DNA of 64,000 bases from Oegoconia quadripuncta (lineage: Eukaryota > Arthropoda > Insecta > Lepidoptera > Autostichidae), in assembly GCA_949316235.1 (NCBI GenBank), contig OX438743.1, positions 18,721,771-18,785,770 of the forward strand, read 5' to 3'. Below the pieces are notes generated by a model, which ran no database searches, was not told the origin of the DNA, and saw only the letters and a list, made by a program, of their open reading frames with translations. The position numbers were made by a program, and so were the translations under genes. Below are positions 1 to 11,939 of this stretch, piece by piece (the stretch's first letter is position 1; the number at the start of each line of letters is the position of its first letter).

Positions 1-2
1 AC

Positions 3-290
3 GCACAGACCTGCACATTCTTTCCCTCCTATATTCTGTGGTGTTCGATCCCAGAACCCCATTTTATCTCAAACCCTGCTTTGGATTTCTTACCTCCACA
101 CCACAATCAACGCCTTCGATCGACGGACAATTTACGACTTTACGTTCCCACGAACACCTCAAATTTCTATAGCTAATCATTTACACTTCAAGCCATTCGT
201 CTCTGGAACTCCCTACCCGAGTCCATCAGACGAGCTCAAAGTTTGAATGCTTTCAAAGTCGCCGTCAAAGAGCATTTCCTGGCGCTTTAA
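3..290 (+). pseudogene. LINE reverse transcriptase C-terminus, decayed
   Basis: One frame (codons starting at 3, 6, 9 and so on) reads as the C-terminal tail of a non-LTR retrotransposon ORF2. It contains the motif LWNSLPESIRRAQSLNAFK and ends at TAA 288-290. An in-frame TAA at 174-176 shows the copy is dead. The WNSLP...FK tail after the thumb region is typical of Jockey/CR1-like reverse transcriptases. The rest of the element lies left of the window, so its length and 5' truncation cannot be judged. Confidence 0.75.
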
Positions 291-685
291 TCTGTGCTCC
301 TTTCTTATCTTCTCTCTATACCTTAGCACAATCCTGTTGTCGCTTATTATAATCACTAAATATATATTTAGTACACCTATATGTATTTTGTTGCTATATT
401 ATAGATGTTATGTTTTTTTTATATAATTTATTTACCCCACAGCCTATTGTCCGTGCCCTTATTAGTTTATTTTCTTGTTTATTTATTGATCTTATTTTTT
501 ATTATTTATAAATTAACTTACTCCATTTACCGTGCTGGCAGTTCAATGTTTTTTTTTTATCTTTTGCTTTTGATATTATGTTTAAGTAGGTATATTTGTC
601 TGTCTAAGTATATGATATGTTATATTTAAGTAGGTATATTTGTCTATCGATCTATATAAGTATGTGTATGTAAATAAATGATATC
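291..685 (+). repeat. Probable 3' UTR of the LINE
   Basis: AT-rich, T-run-containing sequence directly follows the reverse transcriptase stop. It includes a short direct repeat (AAGTAGGTATATTTGTCT occurs twice, near 585 and 630) and a late AATAAA-type signal near 672. I interpret it as the 3' untranslated tail of the element ending at 290. The 74-codon open frame within it has no coding character. Confidence 0.45.
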
Positions 686-1070
686 TATTCACGTAGTTTG
701 TATCTGCATCCCTATTTAATAGCGCACAACCTGCCTATTTCAAATGTACTGTCTTTATACCCAAAGGTTCCCTGGAAGACATCGCTTTTAGTGATCGTCA
801 AATTGTACATTCTATTTTTACCACTTTTCTGAAACTGTATTTTCTTTTCTGTTATGCAGTAAAGTCTATATGTATTATATTATTTATAGGCAATACATTA
901 ATTTTTAAAAGGATTTAAACTTCACGTCTTTGGAGATTTTAACCCAAAAGAACGCACCGGTGCCAGATTTAGAAATAATTTACTGTAATTTTTAAGATCG
1001 CTGTTTAATGTTACACATTTCTTGTTATGTAGGTACTTTGCACATATTATGTGATACTGAATAAATATTT
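686..1070. other. AT-rich spacer, nothing recognised
   Basis: No open frame with coding character, RNA gene or clear repeat was seen between the LINE tail and the fold-back element. Confidence 0.5.
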
Positions 1071-2056
1071 ATAGTATAAGATCCGGCCATAGAAATATAT
1101 ACCCTCATCTGTTATTCGACTATAACAAAATTATTATGTTAGTTAATGAATATATTAATACATTGAAAATGGGTTGCCTAGCTAAATCGCGGGCCAAACG
1201 GTTAATTAATGTAAATCCAAATTAATTGTTTTTCAATTAACTTCCCCGATTTGTTATTTATAAAAATCGACCATTATCTGAAAGAACATAACATAAGGAA
1301 CTGGAAAAATATAGGTTGCCTACTTTCCCTTCAGCCTAACTATGGAGTTGTCATGTATAAACATGCGAGCAAGCGTTATTAATATACCCTCATCAGTTAT
1401 TTAATTGATTTTTTTTTTAATTAAACGTTATTTTATTCTCTTTCTAACAGTATAAGGTTGCCTCAGTAAAAGTTTGTCACATGCACGGTTGCTGTGATTT
1501 TAGATGCGTCGTACAAGCGAGCTACATTGAATAAATACTGGATTTAAGTCAGATTAAATATTAAAAATGGTATCAAATACTTTTCACTCACATATTTATT
1601 TAATAACAATACATAATTATAATTACATAAAAATTAGAAAATTTTTTTGTTTACATATTTTGATTCATGAATAGCAAAAATATTTTTTAATATCTATTAA
1701 AAAATTATATAAAAATTTTTCTTTCTCCAAGTCGCTACAGGTTTAGTGTAATAAAATATTATGACCAAATTATTTCTTTTAATATTTAGTAACAATATTG
1801 GTTCACTATATGCATTTGTTTAGTCACTCTCGTCCTTTACTCATGTCAGATGACCTGAATATTTTCTCTAAAAAGGCAGCAGGAAGATGTAATGCACTCT
1901 CTTGATGCCTCCGATTCACCTTTCAACATAGTGAAGCTCAAACTGATAGGGTCATCTTATCTCTATTTGCACGAAGGTGGGTTTGAGTTGATTCAATTCA
2001 TTTCGTTACGAAAGTTTGAGAGATTATTTAATTCGAGGTAGAATAAACCACGCATT

Positions 2057-2196
2057 GGTGTCGATTCGGATGTACACCGACTAAACTAAAACTAGTTTTA
2101 AAGTAGTACTGTCTCTTTCTCCCTGGAATAGTACGATGCGACGGCACCACGCCAAAACTGGTTTTAGTTTCGTTGGTGTACATCCGAATCGACACC
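2057..2196. mobile_element. 140-bp MITE with GGTGTCGATTCGG termini
   Basis: The sequence begins GGTGTCGATTCGGATGTACA and ends with its inverted complement. The inner halves (AACTAAAACTAGTTTTA and AACTGGTTTTAGTT) also pair, so it folds as a hairpin. A second copy lies at 12320-12465, and a longer element with similar ends lies at 14506-14974. It is nested inside the fold-back element at 1071-3207 and so inserted later, or is an integral part of it. Confidence 0.7.
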
Positions 2197-2326
2197 ATTG
2201 TTGCTTGTAATACAACACTACAGAACTAAATAGTCATGAGTTGGCCACGAAAGGTTTTAAATCGATACAAGAAATTAAATGGAAAAAAAAGAATGAATTG
2301 TTTAGTGCACAATTTACGTCAATTCA

Positions 2327-2533
2327 ATGTGGCTTCATGCAACAAATGCACGTTGTGTCAATCTAAGTCCTGAAGATTGTGGTTGGTTTTTGGATGGCTA
2401 CTTGAAGCCAACGTGGTTTGAAGGGGACCCAACGCCCTTACAAGTGGAGGATATAGTCACCGAATCAAAAGAAGATAACGATGAAGAATTCGATTTTGAT
2501 ATCAGTACTTCTGACGAATCAGAAGCAGAATAA
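2327..2533 (+). pseudogene. Possible C-terminal remnant of the fold-back element's protein
   Basis: A 68-codon open frame lies just inside the right arm. It contains LSPEDCGW and YLKPTWFEGDPTP and ends in an acidic serine/aspartate tail (DISTSDESEAE). Composition is protein-like rather than random AT-rich translation, and its position before the right arm fits the 3' end of a transposase gene whose 5' part was deleted. I do not recognise the family with confidence. It could also be a chance frame. Confidence 0.3.
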
Positions 2534-3328
2534 GTTTTAAAAAAAATATTTTATTGGAAAATTTTTATATAATTTTTTAATAGATATTAAAAAATATTTT
2601 TGCTATTCATGAATCAAAATATGTAAACAAAAAAATTTTCTAATTTTTATGTAATTATAATTATGTATTGTTATTAAATAAATATGTGAGTGAAAAGTAT
2701 TTGATACCATTTTTAATATTTAATCTGACTTAAATCCAATATTTATTCAATGTAGCTCGCTTGTACGACGCATCTAAAATCACAGCAACCGTGCATGTGA
2801 CAAACTTTTACTGAGGCAACCTTATACTGTTAGAAAGAGAATAAAATAACGTTTAATTTAAAAAAAAAATCAATTAAATAACTGATGAGGGTATATTAAT
2901 AACGCTTGCTCGCATGTTTATACATGACAACTCCATAGTTAGGCTGAAGGGAAAGTAGGCAACTTATATTTTTCCAGTTCCTTATGTTATGTTCTTTCAG
3001 ATAATGGTCGATTTTTATAAATAACAAATCGGGGAAGTTAATTGAAAAACAATTAATTTGGATTTACATTAATTAACCGTTTGGCCCGCGCTTTAGCTAG
3101 GCAACCCATTTTCAATGTATTAATATATTCATTAACTAACATAATAATTTTGTTATAGTCGAATAACAGATGAGGGTATATATTTCTATGGCCGGATCTT
3201 ATACTATTAATTTCTTTCAAATAACATGATTTCTACTTTCAAATAACTTTCAAATAATATTTTATTAGATAATGCATAAATAATATTATTTTGTTGCTTT
3301 GAATTTCACTGAACACTTGTAGCTGTAA

Positions 3329-6321
3329 TTATTTCTTCTTTTTACTCATTTCTTCCTCATCTGAGAAAACTGAAATAAGAAGTTAAATGTTATTAATACT
3401 TCTTGTCACTTAAGGTACCGCAGTAGTCATTAAACATGTAAATAAATAAGATATACTTGTACTTGCACTTACCGTCAATACGAACACCAGGCTCTTCTGA
3501 ATAACCTTCCATACATTCGTCACAAATAGTTGTTTCGCAGGGATTCTGAGTCGAAGTTGGGAAGGAAGGTGTCATCTCCACTGGTGGCGGCTAAAAGAAG
3601 AAAAAACCGTATTAATAACCATCTTTTTAAGTCACAAAAGTCAATTGCTATTGCGCGCCGTATGTGCGCCAATATATATAATAACCTATATAGTATGAAT
3701 ATAATCATGTATTTTGTCGTTGCACTAGTTCCAAACTGGTCCCAAGAGAATACCAGCGCTCCATCCGTCAGCGGGCAGAGCACCATACTGAGTTGTAACC
3801 ATTTTGTCTCTATAGCACATAATAAGTGACAATTTTGAATTTATATTACTTTTATGTTTTCTGTAATACTACTATACTCTTCTGTACTGAATTACTAATC
3901 GTTATCATTGTGCAATAGAGCTTGATCTTTAATTCTAAGTGTCCGATTACCGACAGCTTATATGATTAGCTAGTCTCAATCCTGAAACATCTAATGTTTC
4001 AGTTATAATCAGGATAACGCAATGTGTGAGTCATTCTAACAATATTATGGTACCTAATTTCCAAAGCTATCATTATCACTTTGTGTATGTTGAAAATTTG
4101 CAGAAATTTACCTCAAGGCGATACAAATAAGCTAAGCGACAAGGATCCCATGTTGTACAGAGAGTTGCATTATGCATCATGTCCTTACGTGGTTCATCAC
4201 CAAAGTAATCAAAAGTAATCACTATATTATTATCAATTGCACAGAGATCTAGGAATTCATCGACTGAAACCTGAAATTAATAATAAACAAATAAGTTCAC
4301 AAAATAATAAACTAATATAAAACTGTATTTTGGACATCTTCTAATCAAAATTGTACGGAAATTTTAATTTCATTAAAGAATTATGGCACATTCATCCTTA
4401 ATACTTGATTGCATACTGCATGTATTATTTATTTAAAAAATAACAAGTTCTACAAACCTTTGTTTTATTACCGCAATCCAAAGTGCCATTTTGGAAGTAA
4501 TTATTTTCTCTGTCACCGTTGCCAAGACAGAACATCCAGCCTTCGTGAAAGGAATATTCTATGGGCGCTATTTCAGCTTCAATACAAGGATCTATAGGCA
4601 CTTGGATAGATTGTTTTCCGTAAGTGCATTTACGTTCATGCATATTTGCTTGTATCCGGTAAGCATCTAAATCTGGCTCTGAACCCGGTGGACACTTATA
4701 GTAGTTGCCTGAAAGAAATAGCAATAGAAAATATGAGCGAACAGTTCTACGTAAATTATTAGTGTATTGCCTCTCAAGAGATATCTTGGAAAAATTAATC
4801 GTAATAGACATTATGCTCATAGAACAACAAATGGAGAAAATCACTGTTGTATGTTACACCAGACAACACAAAAACGCTGCCGATGTAAATTTCTACTTGT
4901 CAAGTGGAAATTTTACCGTTTTGTATAATATATATAGTTTTGTTATGAGCGCTGATCACGGTTCTGACAGTGAGACCGTTACCGCCGCTCTTTATGTTTT
5001 CCATCAACACTTCTTGCGCCGCCCTCTGCTCCCTCGACCACTTTGCAGCTTCTTCAGCCAAGATCTGTCTGCTTACTTTTCCCGGCGATTGCGTTGACTG
5101 TGAAATAAAAATATCAAACAGTTCTTGCGTGAACATGCTAATAAAGGAATAATTTATTTTCATATAATTATTATCGAATGGTGCAAAAATGGATTGTTAT
5201 TTGTGACTACTACGTAAAAACTTGTGTGTGGAAAAACTTACCTGTGGTGGATTTTCCATAATAACATGAGGTCGTCCGAGAGTATGCATCCAAATTAATT
5301 GCGCTGCGACCTTGTGTTTCGCACTGTGGTGCAGAGGTTGGATTTGAAGTATACCATACCACGCTAATTCCCTGTATACACTGTCAGGAAGGTAACCCGT
5401 CTGCGAATTATGAAACAAATAATTTTTTTAAATCAGATTTTAAAAGGTAGATACTAAATTCTTAGGCTATAATTAAGAATAATATTCCTTCATGGTGGGG
5501 GTGGACATTGGGTTTGGCTACGGGTATATTTATATTTAAAAATATTACATACTGTCGAGACTGTCGATTGCAAGGTAGGATTTAACGGATGGAGATTTAA
5601 ATCGGTTTTTGTAATAATTTAAAATATTAATGTAACAATATACATTCCAATTTAAATGGGCACTTTTTGTTCTTTTTTATTGATTTCAACTCTCGCGAGC
5701 TACCCGAATCGCCTTTGTAGTTGACCTCTTGGCCACCCCTGATTGTAAAACTTACCGGCATAAAATCCATGTGCCACTGAAATATAAATTAAAAGCTTTT
5801 GAATAAGTAAAATTATGTTTCATTAGAACTAAAATTACACATTTACCTACTTTTTCTGTATTTCATACCTCTTCTTCACTTTGCTCTGTAGTAAAGTCTG
5901 TAAAATATAACAGTAATTGTTAAAATTGCTAATAATGACTGGATTCATTCAGTCTATCAAAAACAAATTAACCGTTATGTTAATAGGTTATGCTAACCTT
6001 CTTCATCGCTCAGCAGTCCAACGTCTTGCATTTGTATGGTTTGTGGCACCTAAAAAAAAAGAAATTGTACCAACGTCTCTTGCCGTGGGTGTTGTAAAAA
6101 GCGACTTAAAACCAAACACATAACAGACTTCCAGCTTTGAATAGCGATGCATTCAACCCGTGTCACGTGTGCAATAAGGCCGTGATTTTACGTATGTATG
6201 TAAGATAAATTCAAATTGAATAAAATTGCATTTGTATCGCTTAAGTAAATACGAAAATTATTAGTACCTGGAGAAGGAAAAGAGTAATAATTATTAACAT
6301 TTCTTTATATTTCGTTTCCAT
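3329..6321 (-). CDS. Secreted cysteine-rich protein, 332 aa, unknown function
   Basis: I do not recognise this gene. Ten minus-strand exons join in phase: 6321-6268, 6049-5998, 5897-5869, 5776-5756, 5400-5242, 5097-4983, 4708-4458, 4270-4112, 3590-3473 and 3369-3329, giving 999 nt with the stop. All introns are GT-AG. The start at 6321 gives a short charged N-terminus and hydrophobic core (MLIIITLFLLQ), a likely signal peptide for secretion. An acidic stretch (LLSDEEDFTTEQSEEE) follows, then a segment with TGYLPDSVYRELAWYGILQI, a charged helix, and a cysteine-rich second half (11 Cys in exons 7-9, including CETTICDEC). NGT and NKT in exon 7 and NAT in exon 8 are N-glycosylation sequons. The C-terminus is unusual: acidic, then ending in KKKK. 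Two exons are tiny (21 and 29 nt). The gene is divergent from the zyxin gene. The exon model is strong and the function is open. Confidence 0.8.
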
Positions 6322-6780
6322 TTCATACGTTACCAGTCGTGCGCAAGTCGGTGAAATAAAACAATGCTAAACTATGTTGCATTTCAGTTTAGATAAGTTA
6401 TCGATAAAAATAACAAGACCCATAAAATTTAATTGGGTAACGTTAATAAACGTTAAAAGCTTAGACTGTACATTTAAGCAGAGTGTGCTGCTTATGTTTT
6501 TCCTCCTAATGTAATGTAAAAATCTTAAGTGAATTCCGAAAGATTTTGGGGGAATCCACCCAATAGGTATCCCCGTGCACCACTGCCAATTATTGTTCAT
6601 AATTTTTTTAAGCTTTTATCAGTTTTGTGCATTCCGCTTTATTTCCATAGACAAGATTCAAGATTACATTGTTTTTTTTTTGGCAAAGATTATTCCTCAT
6701 TTGTGATAACGATTGATTTTTTCAGTTTTATGAGTGAAATAGACGATAATTTGTAATATAGTGTGTAGAAAATCACAAAA
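6322..6780. promoter_or_regulatory. Divergent promoter region between two start codons
   Basis: The 459 bp between the two ATGs must hold both 5' UTRs and promoters unless non-coding first exons lie further away. It contains a perfect TATCGATA at 6399-6406. That is the DRE motif bound by DREF in insect housekeeping promoters. No TATA box is obvious. The bidirectional role is an inference from gene arrangement. Confidence 0.5.
6399..6406. promoter_or_regulatory. DRE motif TATCGATA
   Basis: A perfect 8-bp palindrome matching the DREF-binding element known from Drosophila core promoters. It sits 77 bp upstream of the minus-strand start and 374 bp upstream of the zyxin start. Its use in this insect is not shown. 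Confidence 0.45.
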
Positions 6781-9700
6781 ATGAATACCCTTGATAAGCA
6801 GTTAGCTGATCTTAGGATCTACGCAAACGAATTGGATGCAAAATTGCAGGATGATATAAACGCGGCTAAGATGAAACCTTCAATTCCACCCAAAAAAAAT
6901 AAAGCACCACTGCCTCAAATACCTCAGAGCTGCACTGTGAAGTCCGCCTGTGAGCCTTCCTACTCCTCACGACTTGAGTACGGCAGTCGAACGAGCTCTA
7001 CATATTCTAACTTGGTGCCTGTAAAAAGTTGTATCGTAAGGAACACGGCTAGGGTTCGGAGCGGGGATGTGCTCCTATACAGCAACCTGCTGCCCCCAGG
7101 AGGTACAAATCACGTTTACTCCAATATTCCGATACATCAAAACATAGCCGAGGGCATTTACGATAGAGATACGAGGTCTGAAGTGTCTAGAATTAGTGAT
7201 TTGGGTGCGCAGTCCAATTATAGCGAACTGCGCAGACCGGGCTCTGCGTACCCGCCTTCCTCCGCCTCTGTCAACGCTCAAGACTTCTCTACTTACGGTG
7301 GTTCACAGACATCTTCAACATATGAGTCTTTATATGAGCCAATAAACCCAAGACCCTGCAGCCAGCTCTCTGGAGCGTCTCTCTATGGTGGCTATGTGGG
7401 GACTACAACAGAGCCAACTCCTGAGCCAGATGATGAATTATATTGTGGGAACTGCTACCGGTGTGGGGAGAAAATTATGGGAGAAACAACAGGATGCACA
7501 GCTATGGAGAGGATTTATCATATTAAGTGTTTTTGCTGTCAGCAGTGTGGGATCAACTTACAGGTATTCAAAATTTTTGTGTTTTTGCCCGATTTTAGTA
7601 TTATAAACATATCTAATCTCATTGCTGGGCACCTTTAATCAAATGGTTAACTTCGTTAAATGTTCAAGCATTATATTTCGGAACATTTAACGTAAGTTCA
7701 CATTAATCCGTTAACTCATGATAAAATAAACAATTAAACAGCTATTGTGTCTGGTTCAGTGTCTGCAACGTGTTGACATACTTTGGGAAATTTGACAGAA
7801 GTAAACGAGTCCATTAACATTTTTTAAAGTTAACTTAAAATTTAATCCTTTAGTCGAAATGTTAATGGTTTGTGGATGAACGAGTTAATGCCCTGCTATG
7901 TCTTTTCTGAACTACATAAACAACACTCATTGTTGACGTGTTGTTTATGTACACGTCAGTTGATGAGTGTGTTGTCTTATGTGACTCTCCCTAAATGTAT
8001 TAAGGTTCTTCCTAGAGCTTCATGTTGAATGGGCTGAATTTACATAGTAAGAAATTAAATTTTCTTTTATTGCAATAATGTAATCCTTGCCATATATTAG
8101 GTCCTTACCTATGAAATTGGCATTTTGTATGAAGAATTTCATTAAGACTGTATTCTCCATACAAACATTTTTGTTTTTTTTTGGGAACGGCAAATCCAAA
8201 TTTTGCTAAACTTTGTGTGTATTATCGGATAACATTAAGTAAAGTATAGGCAGCGTTAATGATTATGGGAAACACATGAAAAGAGCTCTGTTCAAATTTT
8301 TTTTATTATGTGATTTAGCCCAGAAACTAAAAAGTATTTCATGTGAAACCTTGAAATAATATTCCATTTTCCAAATAAAAAACAAATTTGGTTATAGCTT
8401 TGAAAATCGCAGGAGTTAGTACCTATGATTAACGAAGAAAAAAAACTCCAATTTCATAGGTAAAGACCCAATATTATAACTGTGAAATTAAGTCAGTCTG
8501 TTTTGTTTTGTTGACTAAAGTCTAAATTACTGAACCGATTTCTATAAATTTGACAAGGCACCTGTCCTCTGCCTATTTTATTAGATATATTGATATTATT
8601 TATTTGATTTGTTGTTATATAAAAATATTGATGTTATATAAAAATTAGCTTGTGGAAGAAGTTGCAGGTAACAGGTCCTATAGTATAGGTACTTGTTACG
8701 TTACGGTACGTATACTTGTGAGCTCGATTTTCGCAACTTGACACTATTTTGTGTCCTCATAGCAATTCTTTTCACATTTTTATTTAATGGCAACTACTTT
8801 GTAGTAATTCTGCCAAAAAGTAGTGTTTGAAGAGGCAAGTGTTTGAGCTATGAGCTGGTATTTACAGTCACGTTGCGTATCCATACAAAGATGATCATAA
8901 TTTTGTTAGTAGATCATAATTTATATTGTTAATTGAAATAAACATAGATAAGGTGGGAACTTTAACAACGATTCCTCAAATACAAATTTAAATTTTTTCC
9001 AGGGTCGCCCATTCTATGCGGTACAAGGTCGAGCTCTCTGTGAACAGGACTACTTGACAACATTGGAGAAGTGTTGTGTTTGTGGAGATCCCATTCTAGA
9101 CCGGATTCTAAGGGCAACTGGCAAGCCATACCACCCACGGTGCTTCACATGTGTGGCGTGTCAGAAGAGTCTTGATGGCATCCCATTTACAGTGGATGCT
9201 GTCAATCGTATTCACTGTATTGAAGACTTCCACAAAAGGTAAAGAAATACAACTGAATTTCTTTTATGGGAAAGGATAAAACTCTATTATTATTATTACA
9301 CTAACTTGTTAACTACACCCACGGGAAGAAAAGGGTCTCCTTTATGCTGACTATAAGGTATTAGAAACGTAACCACTTATTATCCCAGCTTTTTTATTCG
9401 CGTTTTTTTTTGCCAGAGCGTCGCCACTTCCGTTTCAACCTAATATTACATTGTGTTTCTTTGGAGAGAATAAAATCTTATTTCTTTTTTATCTATCTTA
9501 TCTGTTTCTTAAGAGAAAATAACATCTATTTTTAGCTCATAACTCAAGTATTTTTAATGCTTAGCATGGGCTCATCAGCTGGGAACATAATGTTATAGAA
9601 ATTTTAATGAATGTTACAAAATTTACAGGTTGTAAACTACTGTATTTACCTATGGTTAAAAATAATCAATCAAATACGCTTTATTGTGTAAATAAGGAAG

Positions 9701-10336
9701 GTACATTTAAATATCTTATAGAAACCACAAATTAGAACTAAAAATAAATGATTCTTATCCTATTATTATTTTAGTCAAGAAAATGTAGATTAGTAAAATA
9801 GAACCCAGAACTTTATTTAATTTATTTAGGGTCACCTAGAAAATTGACATTTACTAATTTGAGATGACAAAAATACAGCTGTAGATTGTCCAAGCACAGC
9901 CGCTCTCAGATTCAATGAAACAAAATTACCTGGACTTATGTTCTACTTTGTAAAAAACATCAATTTTTTTTATTTCTCTATCTCTTCCTACATCAAATTA
10001 TTTTTCATTGAATATATTATGATCTAAACTACAGAGATCATGCAACAATTGTGTAAGACAGATTGTCAATAATTAGTTTTTTATGTAACCTTTAGGTACG
10101 CACCTCGCTGCGCTCGATGTCGGGAGCCGATCGTCCCGGAGGGTCGAGACGAGGAGACGGTCCGAATCATGGCCCTGGACCGGAGTTTCCACATCGCGTG
10201 CTATGCATGCGAAGACTGCGGCGCTTCGCTCTGCTCGCGGCAGGAAGGCCGGGGCTGCTATCCGCTTGACGACCACCTATACTGTAAGGAATGCAACGCT
10301 CGACGCATACAGGATCTCTGTCGGAACATCCATTAG
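6781..10336 (+). CDS. Zyx: Zyxin/LPP-type protein with three LIM domains
   Basis: Three exons, 6781-7563, 9003-9238 and 10096-10336, join in phase to 419 aa. The ATG has an ACAAAA leader and is the first in frame. The N-terminal ~220 residues are low-complexity, with a basic-proline stretch (SIPPKKNKAPLPQIPQ) and repeated YSN motifs (STYSNL, LLYSNL, HVYSNI). LIM1 starts at about Cys225 (CYRC...HIKCFCCQQC), LIM2 at about 285 (CCVC...HPRCFTC) and LIM3 at about 345 (CARC...HIACYACEDC). The phrases ILRATGKPYHPRCFTC, SLDGIPFTVDA and CIEDFHK are hallmarks of the zyxin/LPP/TRIP6 family, which works at focal adhesions and adherens junctions on actin and in Hippo signalling. No FPPPP-type Ena/VASP-binding motif is visible in this isoform. 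Unspliced, exon 1 reads on to a stop at about 7638, which is intronic. Confidence 0.93.
8097..8471. mobile_element. MITE with TTAGGTCCTTACCTATGAAA ends and TA target duplication
   Basis: Inverted ends (TTAGGTCCTTACCTATGAAA on the left, TTTCATAGGTAAAGACCCAA on the right) are flanked by TA on both sides, as for Tc1/mariner-superfamily elements. A second copy in opposite orientation is at 29983-30329. It lies in zyxin intron 1 and has no coding capacity. Confidence 0.8.
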
Positions 10337-10440
10337 TGCTAACAGTGTGAGGACATTATGTGAGCTATGAAACTATAACTCAATCAATGAGAAGGTGGTG
10401 GTGTCCAAGAACTCCTCCACCAGGAACCTTCGTTTATACA

Positions 10441-10519
10441 CTCATCATCATATGAGCCACACGACGTCCACTGCTGAATATAAGCCCTCGCCATATATTT
10501 CCAGAGCGCGTGGTTCGAA
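10441..10519 (-). repeat. Retrotransposon 3' tail near the zyxin 3' end
   Basis: Reverse-complemented, the sequence reads ...GGCGAGGGCTTATATTCAGCAGTGGACGTC...ATATGATGATGAG. This matches the common 3' end of Lepidopteran RTE-like LINEs and related copies at 49860-49910, 59470-59530 and 59990-60090. It lies only about 100 bp after the zyxin stop, so it may be part of that gene's 3' UTR. Confidence 0.6.
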
Positions 10520-10589
10520 GTATATACATTAACATATTATATATAAATACCGCGGTTGTTTTATATCAATTAAATGTAAATAAGCTATT

Positions 10590-10975
10590 AATCATAATAA
10601 AGGCCACCCAAAGGGCAATGGAGAGAGTTATGCTCGGAGTCTCCCTGCGGGATCGAATCAGAAATGAAGAGATCCATAGGAGAACCAAGGTGACCGATAT
10701 GGCTCGAAGAATTGCCAAACTTAAGTGGCAGTGGGCGGGGCACATTGCTCGTAGGACCGACGGCCGTTGGGGCGGAAAGTTCTCGAGTGGTGACCACGCA
10801 TCGGGAGACGCAGCGTCCCCCCTCGAACCCCCCACGAGGTGGACCGACGATTTGGTAAAGATCGCGGGAAGCCGCTGGATACGGGGAACGCTGGACCGAT
10901 TGTTGTCCAGCATGCAGCTATTAAACGCAGATAATTGTTTCTGCTTTGCATGTATCTACATCTGCGAACTTACGT
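10590..10975 (+). pseudogene. RTE-like endonuclease/reverse transcriptase C-terminal fragment
   Basis: The frame reads ATQRAMERVMLGVSLRDRIR, then RTKVTDMARRIAKLKWQWAG, HIARRTDGRWG and RWTDDLVKIAGSRW, the characteristic C-terminus of an abundant insect RTE-type retrotransposon. A frameshift after RWGGKF and loss of the usual Trp-rich end show decay. A related, longer fragment is at 48744-49910. Confidence 0.8.
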
Positions 10976-11160
10976 AACGCATTTAATTATATCAACAGTC
11001 TGTATAAGAACGGGATATAATGTGTTATAGTTAAGTGTAGCCAGGCGATTATTCCGTAAATATTAGAGACTAAACTAATATTTTGAAACCGTTCGACATT
11101 TTGGGAATTGGATATTCAATAAACCAAAACTAAAGACCAATTTCAATAATTGTTTTTTTT

Positions 11161-11335
11161 GTCATAGTCAAAGTCAAAGATGCTTTATTTTGTAGGTACA
11201 CAGAGTACACTTAAAATAGTCAATTTTACATTATTTGAGCTACTGCTTGTTCAAAATGCAATTTTCCCCTGAGATGAACAAGCAAGAAACTCGAAGAGTT
11301 GCTCTTTTAAAAACAGGCTTTGTATTTTACATAAA
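11161..11335 (-). repeat. LINE 3' tail (family A), minus strand
   Basis: Reverse-complemented, it carries AAAAGAGCAACTCTTCGAGT, GAACAAGCAGTAGCTCAAAT, ACTATTTTAAGTGTAC and a terminal AAAATAAAGCATCTTTGACT. The same tail follows reverse transcriptase C-termini at 23620-24323 and 56360-56820, and occurs alone at 33525-33692 and, split, at 62835-63268. Confidence 0.75.
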
Positions 11336-11939
11336 GGTTTTTATATTTTATTATTAATTGTGAAATAGTCTAGCATTGTTTGTTGAAAATTTGACGATGC
11401 CCTCGGTACTTAGAGAATGGAACCTTGCAGAAGTCTGTTGTTTTGCCATTTTTAGCTGTTAAATTATATTTGGTAGAAAGATGGAGAAGGACACAGTAGA
11501 CTCCTTTTTATGTTAATCCACGCGGTCGGAAAGTCTCTTATATTTGCGGATTAAATTCTGTTTCGTGATTAATGCCACGAACTAAGGAAAGGTTCCTCAT
11601 AATGAAACGCCTAAACTGATTTCTTAGTTAAAATTAATTTAATTAACGGTCTTAATTTTGTATCGTACAATATCAGAAAACGTTCATGACGTACATTTAC
11701 CGCTCCCCCACCGCTTACTCTCCGAGAGTACGGTCTCAAAACAATCGGTAAACATTTGTTTAACAACAATACACCATATGTGTTGTTGGAATCCTTATTC
11801 TCATATGCATAGATTATTTATTCACATTTTTTTTTGGGATATAATTTATAATCACAGGTAAAGTAGTCTGCATATAAGAATGCGGATTCCAGCCTCACGT
11901 GAAGCTGGAAAGCTCACTTATAATATTTAATAACTCTTA

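Larger units (their letters stand above)
1071..3207. mobile_element. 2.1-kb fold-back transposable element with ~650-bp inverted arms
   Basis: The left arm (about 1071-1720) and right arm (about 2560-3207) are near-identical reverse complements. The outer ends are ATAGTATAAG on the left and CTTATACTAT on the right. Subterminal words recur inside each arm: ATACCCTCATC(T/A)GTTATT near 1099 and 1384, and GTTGCCT at 1173, 1315 and 1457, mirrored on the right, which looks like repeated transposase-binding sites. A TTAA sits at the right edge (3206-3209) but the left flank has TTTA, so a TTAA target duplication is possible but unproven. The ~840-bp interior holds a smaller MITE (2057-2196) and a short open frame (2327-2533). 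Superfamily is not assigned. Confidence 0.8.

Noticed and set aside
3530..3829. 99-codon plus-strand frame
   Set aside because: It overlaps exon 9 of the secreted-protein gene in antisense and crosses its intron boundary.
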